Shown here: in pieces, positions 48,727 to 57,453 of the stretch
Layout: the number at the start of each line of letters is the position of its first letter
Position numbering within the stretch: position 1 is the stretch's first letter
Assembly (NCBI GenBank): GCA_018830285.1
Contig: JAHJSB010000060.1
Span: 124,001 to 188,000 of the forward strand
Source of the DNA: Alphaproteobacteria bacterium
Lineage (GTDB): Bacteria; Pseudomonadota; Alphaproteobacteria; Caulobacterales; Hyphomonadaceae
DNA length: 64,000 bases
Direction: 5' to 3'
Position numbers and translations under genes: made by a program
Notes under the pieces: model-generated
Told to the model about the DNA's origin: nothing
Seen by the model: only the letters and a program-made list of their open reading frames with translations
Databases searched by the model: none

Positions 48727-49151
48727 CAGTTCGGTCCTCGCTTGCGGGTGTCCTTGGGAAAATAATGGGTGGCCATGCGGTTCGAGATGTCCTGACCGTC
48801 ACGGGCGAACCGCGCCTCGGCCTCGATGGCGCGGTTGTCGCAGCTGAGATACTGCGCGCTGGTGCGGGTATAGGCATTGTTGAACCCCTCGACGAGGGAG
48901 GAGCGAAGATTGCCCCGTTCGGGTGCCTCATAGCGCAGCATGTCGGCCATGTAGCGGCGCCAGTACTGGTCTTCGCGGCCATTGCAGCGCACGCGGATGG
49001 CGTGGGCCGAGCCGAGCGTGGCGGCGAGTTCGGAGGCATCGCGGAAATAGTCAGGGCCACGCAAGGGAATGCCCGATTGGGCCAAGGCTTTGCTTGCCCC
49101 CGCAATCAGTAGCAGGCTAAGCAGGACCCCATGAAAAACTGTCTTATTCAT
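48726..49151 (-). CDS. TIGR02301-like exported protein
   Basis: A 141-residue protein with a signal peptide (LLSLLLIAGASKALA, cleavage near residue 24). The mature part has YWRRYMADMLRYEAPERGNL, then EGFNNAYTRTSAQYLSCDNRA, a pattern I associate with the alphaproteobacterial TIGR02301 family of unknown function. GAAGG lies seven bases before the ATG. The start overlaps the divergent dehydrogenase start by 21 bases. An upstream Met would lie deep in that opposite gene. Confidence 0.75.
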
Positions 49152-50117
49152 GCGAAGACCTTCGCGCGCATCGCTCCCAGGCTCAAGGGCCTCGAAGACA
49201 AACTCAATATCATCGTCATGGACGATAATGGTGTGTTCTCCAAGGCGTCCACTGGAGAGACGGTGACAGAGCCGAAACCCGAGATTGCGTTTGGCAATGC
49301 CGATGCCTTTTTCGGGCCCCATGTGCGGACCTTCATCCTGGCCGTCGCGGGCGGCGGGCGGCTGGACTGGTTCCAGTCAGCAGCTGCGGGGATCGAAAAC
49401 CCGGGTCTCGTGATGATCGGCAAGGCCGCCGACAAGTACACGACAAACCACACCCAGTCCGAAGCCATGTCGGAATGGGCTCTCTGGCAGGCGCTGGACT
49501 ATTTCAGGCATGGCCCGAAGCATCGCGCGCAGCAGGCCGACAGAAAATGGGCGCGGCTCGATTCCCGCGAGATACGCGGTTCAAAATGGCTGATTGTCGG
49601 ATTCGGATCGATCGGTGCTTCCACGGGACGCCGCGTGATGGCGCTGGGTGGGGAGGTGACGGGCATGCGCCGGTCACAAGGTCTCGCCGGAGGCGCTGAC
49701 CGGATCGTCCACCCGGACGCGATCATGTCCGAGTTGCCAGGCGCCGATGTGGTGCTCCTGTGCGCACCGCATACGCCGGAGACCGAAGGCATGGCCAATG
49801 CCGGCTTCTTCGCGGCGATGAAACCGGACGCACTATTCATGAATCTCGGGCGTGGCGCGCTGGTGAACGAATCCGACCTGATGGCTGCGCTCGATGCCGG
49901 CCGCCCCGGTCACGCGGCGCTGGACGTTGCGTCGGAGGAGCCGCTGCCGTTCGACAATCCGCTGTGGGCGCATCCGAAGGTAACGCTAACGCCGCACGAC
50001 AGTCCGCAGACGCACGGCACCATTATCGGTGCTGACGATACATTCATCGAAAATCTCCAGCGCTATTTCAGCGGCCAGCCGTTGAAGCACCTGATCGACA
50101 AGTCCGAGTTCGCGTGA
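49131..50117 (+). CDS. D-2-hydroxyacid dehydrogenase family protein
   Basis: A 328-residue NAD-dependent dehydrogenase. The Rossmann motif is LIVGFGSIGASTGRRV (about 151-166). Catalytic residues lie in NLGRGALVNE (Arg), VASEEPLP (Glu) and TPHDSP (His). The substrate (2-oxo or hydroxy acid such as phosphoglycerate or glyoxylate) is not predictable. The ATG has AGCAGGA upstream and overlaps the divergent gene. It ends 3 bases before the convergent PNPOx-like gene. Confidence 0.87.
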   Translation: MKNCLIHAKTFARIAPRLKGLEDKLNIIVMDDNGVFSKASTGETVTEPKPEIAFGNADAFFGPHVRTFILAVAGGGRLDWFQSAAAGIENPGLVMIGKAADKYTTNHTQSEAMSEWALWQALDYFRHGPKHRAQQADRKWARLDSREIRGSKWLIVGFGSIGASTGRRVMALGGEVTGMRRSQGLAGGADRIVHPDAIMSELPGADVVLLCAPHTPETEGMANAGFFAAMKPDALFMNLGRGALVNESDLMAALDAGRPGHAALDVASEEPLPFDNPLWAHPKVTLTPHDSPQTHGTIIGADDTFIENLQRYFSGQPLKHLIDKSEFA

Positions 50118-50120
50118 GGC

Positions 50121-50606
50121 CTAGAGGCTGATATCAGCGGTCTTGTCCTTGTAATCTGCCTTCGGATCATTCCCGAAGAGCATTTTCACGCCCGCTAGAA
50201 GGCTGTTCTCGTTCAGCCAGACGTGTGCGTGATCAAGGTCGAGCCGCAACAGGCGCAAATTCGGATCCTTCTTTCCATCATACCAAGCTGCGATGAAGGG
50301 GTTCCAGAGTCGGTCGATCATGCTGGCTTCCGTGTGCAGGCGCAAATGGCCGTGCAGCGACGCGAAGAGGTCGTGTCCCTTTGAAACGAACTGGGCGACA
50401 GCCGGGGCGACATTTGTATCGAGCGCCTGGACAAGGTCGACATCGCTGGCTGAAAAAATCCACACTGGTCCGCGCGAGTCATCTTCGAGAATGGCGGTCA
50501 TGGGCTGGCTGGCGCCGCCTTTCTGGCCTTCGAGTGCCAGCATGATTGTGCGATCCGACTTGATGGCGGACCAGAGTTTGTCTTCGATCTCTTTCTGGTT
50601 GGGCAT
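50121..50606 (-). CDS. PNPOx-like general stress protein (COG3871)
   Basis: A 161-residue split-barrel flavin-binding protein. The sequence begins KEIEDKLWSAIKSDRTIMLAL and contains FSASDVDLVQAL, LFASLHGHLRLHTE and WNPFIAAWYDGKKDPNL, the pattern of the general stress protein 26/pyridoxamine-phosphate-oxidase-like family. FMN binding is likely. It is convergent with the dehydrogenase and is followed by a long hairpin upstream of its promoter side. Confidence 0.85.
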   Translation of the reverse strand: MPNQKEIEDKLWSAIKSDRTIMLALEGQKGGASQPMTAILEDDSRGPVWIFSASDVDLVQALDTNVAPAVAQFVSKGHDLFASLHGHLRLHTEASMIDRLWNPFIAAWYDGKKDPNLRLLRLDLDHAHVWLNENSLLAGVKMLFGNDPKADYKDKTADISL

Positions 50607-50695
50607 ATGTCTCTCCTGTTACGCGGTGTGCCAGATCAACCGGCAACCAGGAGTGAGGTTCCGCCCGCCTTTGCGAAAAGTTCTGCCTGCAAGCA

Positions 50696-50731
50696 ATCGT
50701 CCGCCATTCCCTGCAGGAAATGGCGGACGAT
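50696..50731. terminator. Long perfect-stem hairpin after nitronate monooxygenase
   Basis: A 13-base stem (ATCGTCCGCCATT / AATGGCGGACGAT), one mismatch, then the inner palindrome CCTGCAGG, so 17 of 18 pairs match. It lies 23 bases past the stop of the downstream minus-strand gene. There is no T-tract, so it may be an intergenic palindrome rather than a terminator. Confidence 0.5.
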
Positions 50732-50753
50732 CACGTCTTCAGGTGTGCAAGGC

Positions 50754-51737
50754 TCAGGCGGTCGCCATTGCCTTCAGTCCGCTCAAACGGTCGATCGCGG
50801 CTTCGGCGTCGCGCATGATGTCGTTGACGATGCCTGCGACGGGTTTGACTTCATGTACGCCGCCGGCCGATTGGCCCATGGCGAAACAGGACGTGTCGGT
50901 ATCGAGCTTGGCTTCGTCGACGATGCCGCCAATGCCGCCGATGACGCCGGTCTGGCTGGAATGGATCGCCTGGAACGGGAACGGCTTGATGTCTTCCGGG
51001 CGGGTTTCCCAGTCGTTGATATATTCATTCGTGCGGCAGCGCATCGGCTTGCCGGAATAGCAGCGCGTGCGGGTCGTGTCGGTGTCGCCGGCGCCGATGA
51101 TGGCCTGCTTGTACATATTGGCCGCATGCGCCTCGTCGGAGGCAATGAAACGCGTGCCCATCCAAACACCGCAGGCGCCGAGGGCAAGGGCCGCCGCGAG
51201 ACCGCGCCCGTCATAGATGCCACCGGCGGCGATGACCGGAATCTTCACGGCTTCGACAGCCTGCGCGACAAGCGGCATCGTGCCGACCAGGCCGGTATGG
51301 CCGCCGCCTTCGCCGCCCTGGAGAATCACTGCGTCACAGCCGGCCTGCTCGGCCTTGATCGCATGTTTCACGGCACCGCCGACGACCATGACCTTCACGC
51401 CGGCATCCTTGAGTCGCTTCATGATCGGCATCGGTACGCCGAGTCCGGCAACAAACGAATCGGCACCGCCCTTGATGATGACATCGACAGATTCTTCGAG
51501 GCTCTCAGGGCTGGCAGCGAGCAGGTCGACGCCGAACGGCTTGTCGGTCAGCTCGCGCACGCGCTTCATCTGGCCTTTGATGAAATCAGGCCCGGTGCCC
51601 GCCATGCCAAGAACGCCATAGCCACCCGCGTTGCACATGGCGGCGCAGAGCTCGGCATAAGAGACCCCGCCCATGCCTGCCAGCATGATGGGATGTTCAA
51701 CTTTCAGCAGTTCGGTCAGCTTGGTTTTCAGGGCCAT
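50754..51737 (-). CDS. Nitronate monooxygenase family protein
   Basis: A 327-residue FMN-dependent TIM barrel. It begins with EHPIMLAGMGGVSYAELCAA and shows AGCDAVILQGGEGGGHTG and the C-terminal AAGGIYDGRGLAAALALGA loop that binds FMN phosphate. Members oxidise alkyl nitronates or act as related oxidoreductases (2-nitropropane dioxygenase-like). The ATG starting MALKTKLT was preferred; upstream frame residues are not conserved-looking. Confidence 0.9.
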   Translation of the reverse strand: MALKTKLTELLKVEHPIMLAGMGGVSYAELCAAMCNAGGYGVLGMAGTGPDFIKGQMKRVRELTDKPFGVDLLAASPESLEESVDVIIKGGADSFVAGLGVPMPIMKRLKDAGVKVMVVGGAVKHAIKAEQAGCDAVILQGGEGGGHTGLVGTMPLVAQAVEAVKIPVIAAGGIYDGRGLAAALALGACGVWMGTRFIASDEAHAANMYKQAIIGAGDTDTTRTRCYSGKPMRCRTNEYINDWETRPEDIKPFPFQAIHSSQTGVIGGIGGIVDEAKLDTDTSCFAMGQSAGGVHEVKPVAGIVNDIMRDAEAAIDRLSGLKAMATA

Positions 51738-51942
51738 GGGGAGGCATCCTTTCCGTAATGAAATCGATATATGGAGCCTAATCGCCGGTCCTAGCGTCAA
51801 CGCAAGGGGGGCAGACTCATGGCCGGTTTGACACAATCGCCTATGGTTTGCCCCATTCCCGCCGTGATCTGCAGTCAAATAGCCAACCAAGCCGAGGGAA
51901 TTGTCCACTCGGTGCTAATAAGTCAAACGAGGGGAAGCTCCT

Positions 51943-52230
51943 ATGACGAAACTTTTTGCAAGCGCTGCCATCGCAGCCCTTTTCGCTGGTGGTGCCATGG
52001 CTATGGGACCAACTGAAGAAGCGACCGCAGCGCCAGAAGCAGCTGTTGAAGCGGCTGAAGCCGTTGATGCAACTGCTGAAGTCGCCGTTGCTGACGAAGC
52101 AGAAGTCGCTGTGGAAGTTGAAGCACAGGGCGATGGTGAAGCTGACGTCGTCGCAGAAGACGAAGCCGATGCTGACGCAGACGTTGCGACCGAAGTCGAA
52201 GCAGAAGCTTCGGCACCGGAAGCTGAATAA
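51943..52230 (+). CDS. Small acidic Ala/Glu-rich exported protein
   Basis: A 95-residue protein. After a signal peptide (ASAAIAALFAGGAMA, cleavage near residue 20) the mature part is almost only Ala, Glu, Val and Asp (EAEVAVEVEAQGDGEADVV). It would be disordered and strongly acidic. GAGGGGAAGC precedes the ATG. It uses GCT/GCA and GAA codons, unlike the GCC/GCG-rich neighbours, as highly expressed genes do. A strong terminator follows. No function is recognised. Confidence 0.7.
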   Translation: MTKLFASAAIAALFAGGAMAMGPTEEATAAPEAAVEAAEAVDATAEVAVADEAEVAVEVEAQGDGEADVVAEDEADADADVATEVEAEASAPEAE

Positions 52231-52250
52231 GGCTGCTATAGCCGGAATGC

Positions 52251-52279
52251 GCCCTCTCCCTACCGGGAGGGGGCTTTTT
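52251..52279 (+). terminator. Terminator of the acidic exported protein gene
   Basis: GCCCTCTCCC, loop TACC, GGGAGGGGGC with one G-U pair, then TTTTT. It sits 20 bases after the stop at 52230. Confidence 0.9.
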
Positions 52280-52398
52280 CCATTATAGGGAATCAACGGT
52301 CGGAACCAACACGGCTGCCTGAATAAATGAACTTTTCGCAATGACCGGGAAGTGCTATGGGCCTTCCCGGTCATCTGACCAACAACAGGGGTATTATA

Positions 52399-52728
52399 AT
52401 GAAGAACATCATGATCATCGGCGCTGCTGCACTGGCTCTTGCCGCTTGCTCGCCAACAGAAGAAGCTAACCCAGCTGCTGACGCCGCGATCGAATCGGCC
52501 GGCGAAGCGGTTGATGCTGCTGCTGACGCTTCGGAAGAAGCTCTCGACAACGCTGGTGAAGCACTCGACACCGCTGCTGACGCTTCTTCGGAAGCTGCCA
52601 GCGAAACTGTTGACGCGGCTGCTGCTGCTGTTGACGACGCAGGCGCTGTCGTCGAAGGCGCAATGGATGACGCTGCTGCTGCTGTCGACGAAGCTGCTGA
52701 AGCAACCGAAGAAACGCCAAACGAATAG
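52399..52728 (+). CDS. Small acidic Ala-rich lipoprotein
   Basis: A 109-residue protein with a lipobox (LALAAC, Cys near residue 17) and a long Ala/Asp/Glu repeat (AADASEEALDNAGEALDTAA) that could form a charged amphipathic helix, like other heptad lipoproteins. The DNA repeats GCTGCTGACGCTTC. AGGGG precedes the ATG; the codon choice (GCT, GAA) is again unlike its neighbours. It is the second of two tandem genes of this kind, each with its own terminator. Confidence 0.75.
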   Translation: MKNIMIIGAAALALAACSPTEEANPAADAAIESAGEAVDAAADASEEALDNAGEALDTAADASSEAASETVDAAAAAVDDAGAVVEGAMDDAAAAVDEAAEATEETPNE

Positions 52729-52753
52729 GCTCTGGCTTACAGCCACCTAGAAC

Positions 52754-52785
52754 AAGGGCCGCCCCTTTCGGAGCGGCCCTTTTTT
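52754..52785. terminator. Terminator of the Ala-rich lipoprotein gene
   Basis: Nine-base stem AAGGGCCGC / GCGGCCCTT with a ten-base loop and a T-run on the plus side (52780-52785). It lies 26 bases after the stop. Confidence 0.88.
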
Positions 52786-52805
52786 ATTGCCCGTCCGTCC
52801 GGGGC

Positions 52806-53591
52806 CTAGAATTTAGAATAGGCGCCATCGACGATCAGGGTCGTGCCGGAATGGTAGGATGAGGCATCCGAGGCCAGATAGACCGCGATGCCGCCAAAGT
52901 CTTCCGGCTCGCCCCAGCGCCGAATCGGCACGCGCGAGATCACCTTCGATGTGAACGTGTCATTGCCCTGCGCCGCGTCGGTCATGTCGGTGGCGATCCA
53001 GCCTGGCAGGATCGAGTTGGCGCGAATCCCATAGCGGCCATATTCGGTAGCGATGGCGTTCATCATGGCGATCAGGCCGCCTTTGGTGTGGGCATAGGCC
53101 TGGTTGCGGCCAGCGCCTTCGATGCCCGCCAGCGAGGCTGTGCCGACCAGGCTGCCGCCCGGATCGCCAGCCTTGGCCCGCTTGACCATCGACTTGCCCG
53201 CTTCGCGCAGGGTGAAGAAGGCGCCTTCGGAATTGATCCGCTGATTGTAGCGCCACGTCTCGATGGTCATTTCCTCGAAATTGGCCGCGCCGCGCCCGAC
53301 GCCGGCATTGGCGATGCAGGTATCGATCCGGCCGAAATGGTCTTCCGTCTCGGCCATGGCTTTCACGACCTGGTCTTCCTCGCCGACATCGACCGACCAT
53401 GCGAAGACCTTGCCGGTGCCGAGCTTTTCGAGCTTGGCGACGGCGGCCTTGTTGGTGTCGGCATTGCGGCCCCAGATCGCGACATCGGCATTGGAGGCGG
53501 CGAGGGCTTCGGCCATGCCGAGCCCGATCCCCCGGTCGCCGCCCGTAACAAGGCAGACCTTTCCGGAAAGGTTGAACGGTGCGTAGGTCAT
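52806..53591 (-). CDS. Short-chain dehydrogenase/reductase
   Basis: A 261-residue SDR. VTGGDRGIGLGMAEAL binds NAD(P), Ser is in VGTASLAGIEG, and Tyr-x-x-x-Lys is NQAYAHTKGG. GIRANSILPGWIATDM follows as usual. The substrate is unknown. It has no close partner gene, with 55 bases to the NUDIX gene on the same strand. Confidence 0.87.
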   Translation of the reverse strand: MTYAPFNLSGKVCLVTGGDRGIGLGMAEALAASNADVAIWGRNADTNKAAVAKLEKLGTGKVFAWSVDVGEEDQVVKAMAETEDHFGRIDTCIANAGVGRGAANFEEMTIETWRYNQRINSEGAFFTLREAGKSMVKRAKAGDPGGSLVGTASLAGIEGAGRNQAYAHTKGGLIAMMNAIATEYGRYGIRANSILPGWIATDMTDAAQGNDTFTSKVISRVPIRRWGEPEDFGGIAVYLASDASSYHSGTTLIVDGAYSKF

Positions 53592-53646
53592 GGGCGTCTC
53601 CTCAAATGTGATCTTGGGGACAACACATAGATGACGTTGGGGAGGG

Positions 53647-54105
53647 TCAAGCGATTCTTGAATCGGCCTGAATCAGCGCGCGGGCGGCCGCGATGATTCG
53701 CAGAGTCTCGCTCCACAGGCCCAGCCCGTCCAGCCGGTCGGGCGAAATCCATTCGGCATGGTCGGCATCGTCGCCGGCGACAGGCTCGCCCGCTTGCCAG
53801 ACGGCGGCATAGTCGAACAGGATATAGTGCCGGTGAGTCTCGCCGGTCTGGCGCGACGTGAAAACGGCATCGACCACATCGACAATCCCGACAAGACGCG
53901 CGGTGATCCCGGTTTCCTCGTGCAGCTCGCGCAAGGCGCCATCGGCGGTGCGTTCGCCAAATTCCAGGCGTCCGCCCGGAATCGACCAGTCGCCGGCCAG
54001 AGGTTTGGTGCCGCGGCGGATCAGCAGGACATCGTCTCCGCGAAAGCAGGCGGTACCGACAGCCGGCACGGGCCGCCGAACGATTGTGTCCTGACGCTCT
54101 GTCAT
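53647..54105 (-). CDS. NUDIX hydrolase
   Basis: A 152-residue pyrophosphohydrolase. The Nudix box is GRLEFGERTADGALRELHEETGI (G-x5-E-x7-REL-x-EE-x-G). The likely substrate is a nucleoside or nucleotide-sugar diphosphate such as ADP-ribose. It is coupled to the glycosyltransferase upstream by an ATGA overlap (54102-54105). Confidence 0.92.
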   Translation of the reverse strand: MTERQDTIVRRPVPAVGTACFRGDDVLLIRRGTKPLAGDWSIPGGRLEFGERTADGALRELHEETGITARLVGIVDVVDAVFTSRQTGETHRHYILFDYAAVWQAGEPVAGDDADHAEWISPDRLDGLGLWSETLRIIAAARALIQADSRIA

Positions 54106-55133
54106 GTCGACGTGCTTGCGGATGACCGGTCGAGGCTTGCGATCATGGACACGATCTCCGGCTGCGCCGGGCGCTGTTTCGGGAACAGGGATCGCAGCCT
54201 CGCGGCGATGGGCAGGTAGAGCAGCGTGAAGGCGGATGGCTGGCGCACGAGAAGAGACAGGATCGTTGTCGCGTCGGCGCCCTTGATGGCGCTGACGAGC
54301 CGGTCGAAGCCAATGGCCCGCCGGATGGATTTCAGCCGGTCCGTATTGGCCGACAGGACGTCAGGCGATTGTCCCGGCGCAGCAGCGGCGGCTGCGGCGG
54401 TTGCCTCCAGGGCGGACAGGGCGGTCATGTCGAGCCGGTGGGAAATCGAGGCCGAATGCTTGCGATAGAAGTAGAGCGTCTCCGGCAGCGTGGCCATGAC
54501 GCAGCCTTTGCCGAGCAGGCGGACGATGAGGTCATAGTCCTCGCCGATGCGCATGGTCTCATTGTAGCGAATGCCATTCTTCTCAAGTGAGGCGCGCCGG
54601 ATGACCGGTTTTGCATAGCCGAGCTTGGTGCCTTTCCCGAACAGGAAATTGGACCGGATATAAGTTGGTTCACTGATGGTTGAGGGCGTGGTCGCGAGCG
54701 GTCCCTCGAACATGGTATCGACGCCGGATGATCCCTCCCCACCGAAGATGGCGAGATCGTCGATCAGGATGTCGGCACCGGACGTTTCGATTGCGGCAAG
54801 CATGCGGGAGAACCGCTGGGGGTGGATCAGGTCGTCGCTGTCGACCACGGCGACCCAGTCGCCGCGCGCCTGGTCGAGCGCAAAATTCCGGACCGGCGCC
54901 GGGCCGCCGAACCGTTTGCCGCTGAACACGCGCATGCGGGGATCGCCTGCCGCGATCCGCTCTGCCAGCGCGACGCTACCGTCTGCCGACCCGTCATCGA
55001 CGAGGATCAGCTCGAGCGACTTGAAATCCTGGCCCAGCACGGATGCGATGGCGGCAGCGAGATAGGGCGCGCTGTTGTAATTGGCCATCAGGACAGAAAC
55101 GGCAGGGTGATCGTCGCGAGTTCCGGTCGTCAT
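54102..55133 (-). CDS. Family 2 glycosyltransferase
   Basis: A 343-residue GT-A enzyme: VSVLMANYNSAPYLAAAIASV, LVDDGSADGS and VAVVDSDDLIHPQRF supply the nucleotide-sugar fold and DxD metal motif. It is predicted to build a cell-surface glycan. No other surface-glycan genes flank it apart from the NUDIX gene, which might hydrolyse nucleotide sugars. The acceptor is unknown. Confidence 0.9.
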   Translation of the reverse strand: MTTGTRDDHPAVSVLMANYNSAPYLAAAIASVLGQDFKSLELILVDDGSADGSVALAERIAAGDPRMRVFSGKRFGGPAPVRNFALDQARGDWVAVVDSDDLIHPQRFSRMLAAIETSGADILIDDLAIFGGEGSSGVDTMFEGPLATTPSTISEPTYIRSNFLFGKGTKLGYAKPVIRRASLEKNGIRYNETMRIGEDYDLIVRLLGKGCVMATLPETLYFYRKHSASISHRLDMTALSALEATAAAAAAAPGQSPDVLSANTDRLKSIRRAIGFDRLVSAIKGADATTILSLLVRQPSAFTLLYLPIAARLRSLFPKQRPAQPEIVSMIASLDRSSASTST

Positions 55134-55328
55134 GGGCGTATTGATTCCAGGCGATATTGAGGATTCTCAGGGCCTATCATTACTCGGCGCTGATCAAAAG
55201 CAGATCATCCCTGCGCAAACCGGCTGTATCCATCGCAGGAACAGCGCATAGCACGCGGGACGGCGTGTCCGGGGCCTTTGAAAATCGGCCTTTCGGATAT
55301 AGCTGGAACTCACAGCAAGGAATCCGGC

Positions 55329-56333
55329 ATGGCAAAGCAAAAGCGGCGCACAATCAGCCTGGCCCTGCAGGGCGGGGGGGCTCATGGCGCCTATACCTGG
55401 GGTGTGCTCGACCGGCTGGCCGAGGAAGAGAATCTCGACATTGCGGCCATGTCCGCCACGTCGGCCGGCGCGATGAATGCCGTCGCCTGGGCAGACGGCA
55501 TGGCCGAGCACGGTCCTGAAGGCGCGAAGGCGAAACTCGAAGCGATCTGGCGCAGCGTCTCGCAATCGGGCTCGAACCTCGCGCCCTATGGCGCGCTCAG
55601 CGCCATGGCCTTTGCCTATGCCAGTGCCCTGCAGAGCCTCGCCAGCCCTTACGACCTCAATCCGTTCAATCTCAACCCGCTGCGCCGGTCGGTCGAATCG
55701 GTGATTGATTTCGATGCCGTGCACGAGTCCGGTATCCTGCTCTTCCTGTCGGCGACGAATGTGGAAACGGGGCGCGTCAGGGTGTTCGAGCGCGGCGAGA
55801 TCACGGCCGATGCGGTGCTTGCGTCGGCCTGCCTGCCGCAGACCTTCCAGGCGGTCGAGATCAATGGCAGCGCCTATTGGGATGGCGGCTATATGGGCAA
55901 TCCCAGCCTGTTCCCGCTGATCTATTCCGGCGCGCCGCGCGACGTGTTGCTGGTGATGCTGAACCCCATCGCCCGACCGGGCATACCCAAGCGGGCAGCC
56001 GAGATACAGGAACGGATCAACGAGATCAGCTTCAATGCGTCGCTGGTCGGTGAGTTGCGCGCGATCGCCTTCGTTCAGCACCTGATCGATGACGGCATGC
56101 TGAAGGAGACGGTGATGAAGAAGTACCGCCGCCTGAACATCCACGCCATACGGGGCGGGCAGGACCTGATCAATCTCGACCTGCGCACCAAGATGGACAC
56201 GAGCTGGCATTTCCTCACCGGCCTGCGTGACCAGGGCCGGGCGGCGGCTGACAACTGGCTGAGGAACGATGCCCATCATATCGGCACGAAGAAATCGAAT
56301 CTCGACCTGAGGGCGGAATTCCTCGACTCCTAG
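55329..56333 (+). CDS. Patatin-like phospholipase
   Basis: A 334-residue serine lipase. The oxyanion motif is GGGAHGAY (15-22), the nucleophile Ser45 is in SATSAGAMN and the catalytic Asp is in YWDGGYMGN (about 185). The elbow reads A-T-S-A-G instead of the usual G-x-S-x-G, so the first Gly is replaced. It probably acts on membrane lipids or is an RssA-type regulator. AAGGAA precedes the ATG; an earlier Met lacks support. Its stop shares CTAG with rsmD. Confidence 0.87.
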   Translation: MAKQKRRTISLALQGGGAHGAYTWGVLDRLAEEENLDIAAMSATSAGAMNAVAWADGMAEHGPEGAKAKLEAIWRSVSQSGSNLAPYGALSAMAFAYASALQSLASPYDLNPFNLNPLRRSVESVIDFDAVHESGILLFLSATNVETGRVRVFERGEITADAVLASACLPQTFQAVEINGSAYWDGGYMGNPSLFPLIYSGAPRDVLLVMLNPIARPGIPKRAAEIQERINEISFNASLVGELRAIAFVQHLIDDGMLKETVMKKYRRLNIHAIRGGQDLINLDLRTKMDTSWHFLTGLRDQGRAAADNWLRNDAHHIGTKKSNLDLRAEFLDS

Positions 56334-56890
56334 GCCTGTTTCAGGAAGCTCACCTTGGCCGCGCCATAGGTGCGTTCGTCGAGCAGGTCCCAGCCGGTGA
56401 AGGCAAGCGCCTCGTCGGCAGCCGTTTCGACAATCGCGATCGCATGCTCCGCCAGCCAGCCGCCCTTGGCGAGCTGGGCGAGGGCCGGTTCGACGAGGCC
56501 CTTGTTGTAAGGCGGGTCGAGGAAGGCGATGGTGAAGGGCGCGCCGACGCCTGCCGGAATGGGGCCAAGGTCGGTGGCCGAGCGGCGCTGGATGCGGGTT
56601 GATCCGAACAGGTCCAGCGTTTCGCAATTGTCGCGGATCGCGCCGCGCGCGGCCGCATCGGTATCAACGAATACGCAGAAGTCCGCACCGCGCGACATGG
56701 CCTCAAGGCCGAGCGCGCCCGAACCCGCATAGAGGTCGATCACGCGGGCGCCTTCAAGCGGTGGGGCCCAGGCGGCATGGGAGATGAGATTGAATACGGC
56801 TTCGCGCGCCCGGTCGCCGGTCGGCCGGGTTGACTGGCCCTTCGGCGCCGCAATGGGGCGGCCCTTGAATTTGCCTGCAATGATCCGCAT
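56330..56890 (-). CDS. rsmD: 16S rRNA (guanine(966)-N2)-methyltransferase RsmD
   Basis: A 186-residue methyltransferase: MRIIAGKFKGRPI at the start, SAM motif VIDLYAGSGALGLEAMSRGA (about 50-69), and catalytic DPPYNKG. It methylates G966 of 16S rRNA. Its stop overlaps the convergent patatin stop by 4 bases. It is 52 bases from the divergent tadA start. Confidence 0.95.
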   Translation of the reverse strand: MRIIAGKFKGRPIAAPKGQSTRPTGDRAREAVFNLISHAAWAPPLEGARVIDLYAGSGALGLEAMSRGADFCVFVDTDAAARGAIRDNCETLDLFGSTRIQRRSATDLGPIPAGVGAPFTIAFLDPPYNKGLVEPALAQLAKGGWLAEHAIAIVETAADEALAFTGWDLLDERTYGAAKVSFLKQA

Positions 56891-56942
56891 GGGGGAAGCA
56901 CCTGCTCTTTACTTTCCCGGCGTGTAGGGCGATCTCAGGCTC

Positions 56943-57404
56943 ATGACAATTACCCGCTCCCCGATGACACGTGCGCTGGAACTGGCGGCGCTGGCCGCCG
57001 AGGCAGGCGAAGTGCCGGTCGGCGCGGTGATCGTGGATCCGGCGACGGGCGAGATCGTCGCCGAGGGCGCGAATCAGCCGATTGCGGCCCATGACCCGAC
57101 GGCGCATGCCGAAATCGTTGCCCTGCGCGCTGCTGCTGCGAAGCGTGGCAATTACCGCCTGACGGACCTCCACCTCTACGTGACACTGGAACCGTGCGCC
57201 ATGTGCGCCGGGGCGATCAGCCTCGCCCGCATTGGCAAGCTCGTCTTTGCCGCCTGCGACCCGAAGGGCGGCGCGGTGATCCACGGCGCGCGCTATTTTG
57301 AACAGCCGACCTGCCACTGGCGCCCGGATGTCGAGCAGGACGAAGCATCGGGCGAGTCGGCGAGCGCCCTGCTGAGGGATTTTTTCCGGGCCCGCAGGGG
57401 GTGA
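56943..57404 (+). CDS. tadA: tRNA-specific adenosine deaminase
   Basis: A 153-residue zinc deaminase converting A34 to inosine in tRNA-Arg. The zinc ligands are His55 with catalytic Glu57 (AHAEIVALR) and Cys85, Cys88 (EPCAMCAG). An alternative start 7 codons later is possible. The divergent rsmD-tadA pair is common in alphaproteobacteria. Confidence 0.95.
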   Translation: MTITRSPMTRALELAALAAEAGEVPVGAVIVDPATGEIVAEGANQPIAAHDPTAHAEIVALRAAAAKRGNYRLTDLHLYVTLEPCAMCAGAISLARIGKLVFAACDPKGGAVIHGARYFEQPTCHWRPDVEQDEASGESASALLRDFFRARRG

Positions 57405-57453
57405 CAGGCATGGCCGATACGTATCATTGCCAGCAAACCGGGGCCCGGACCTG

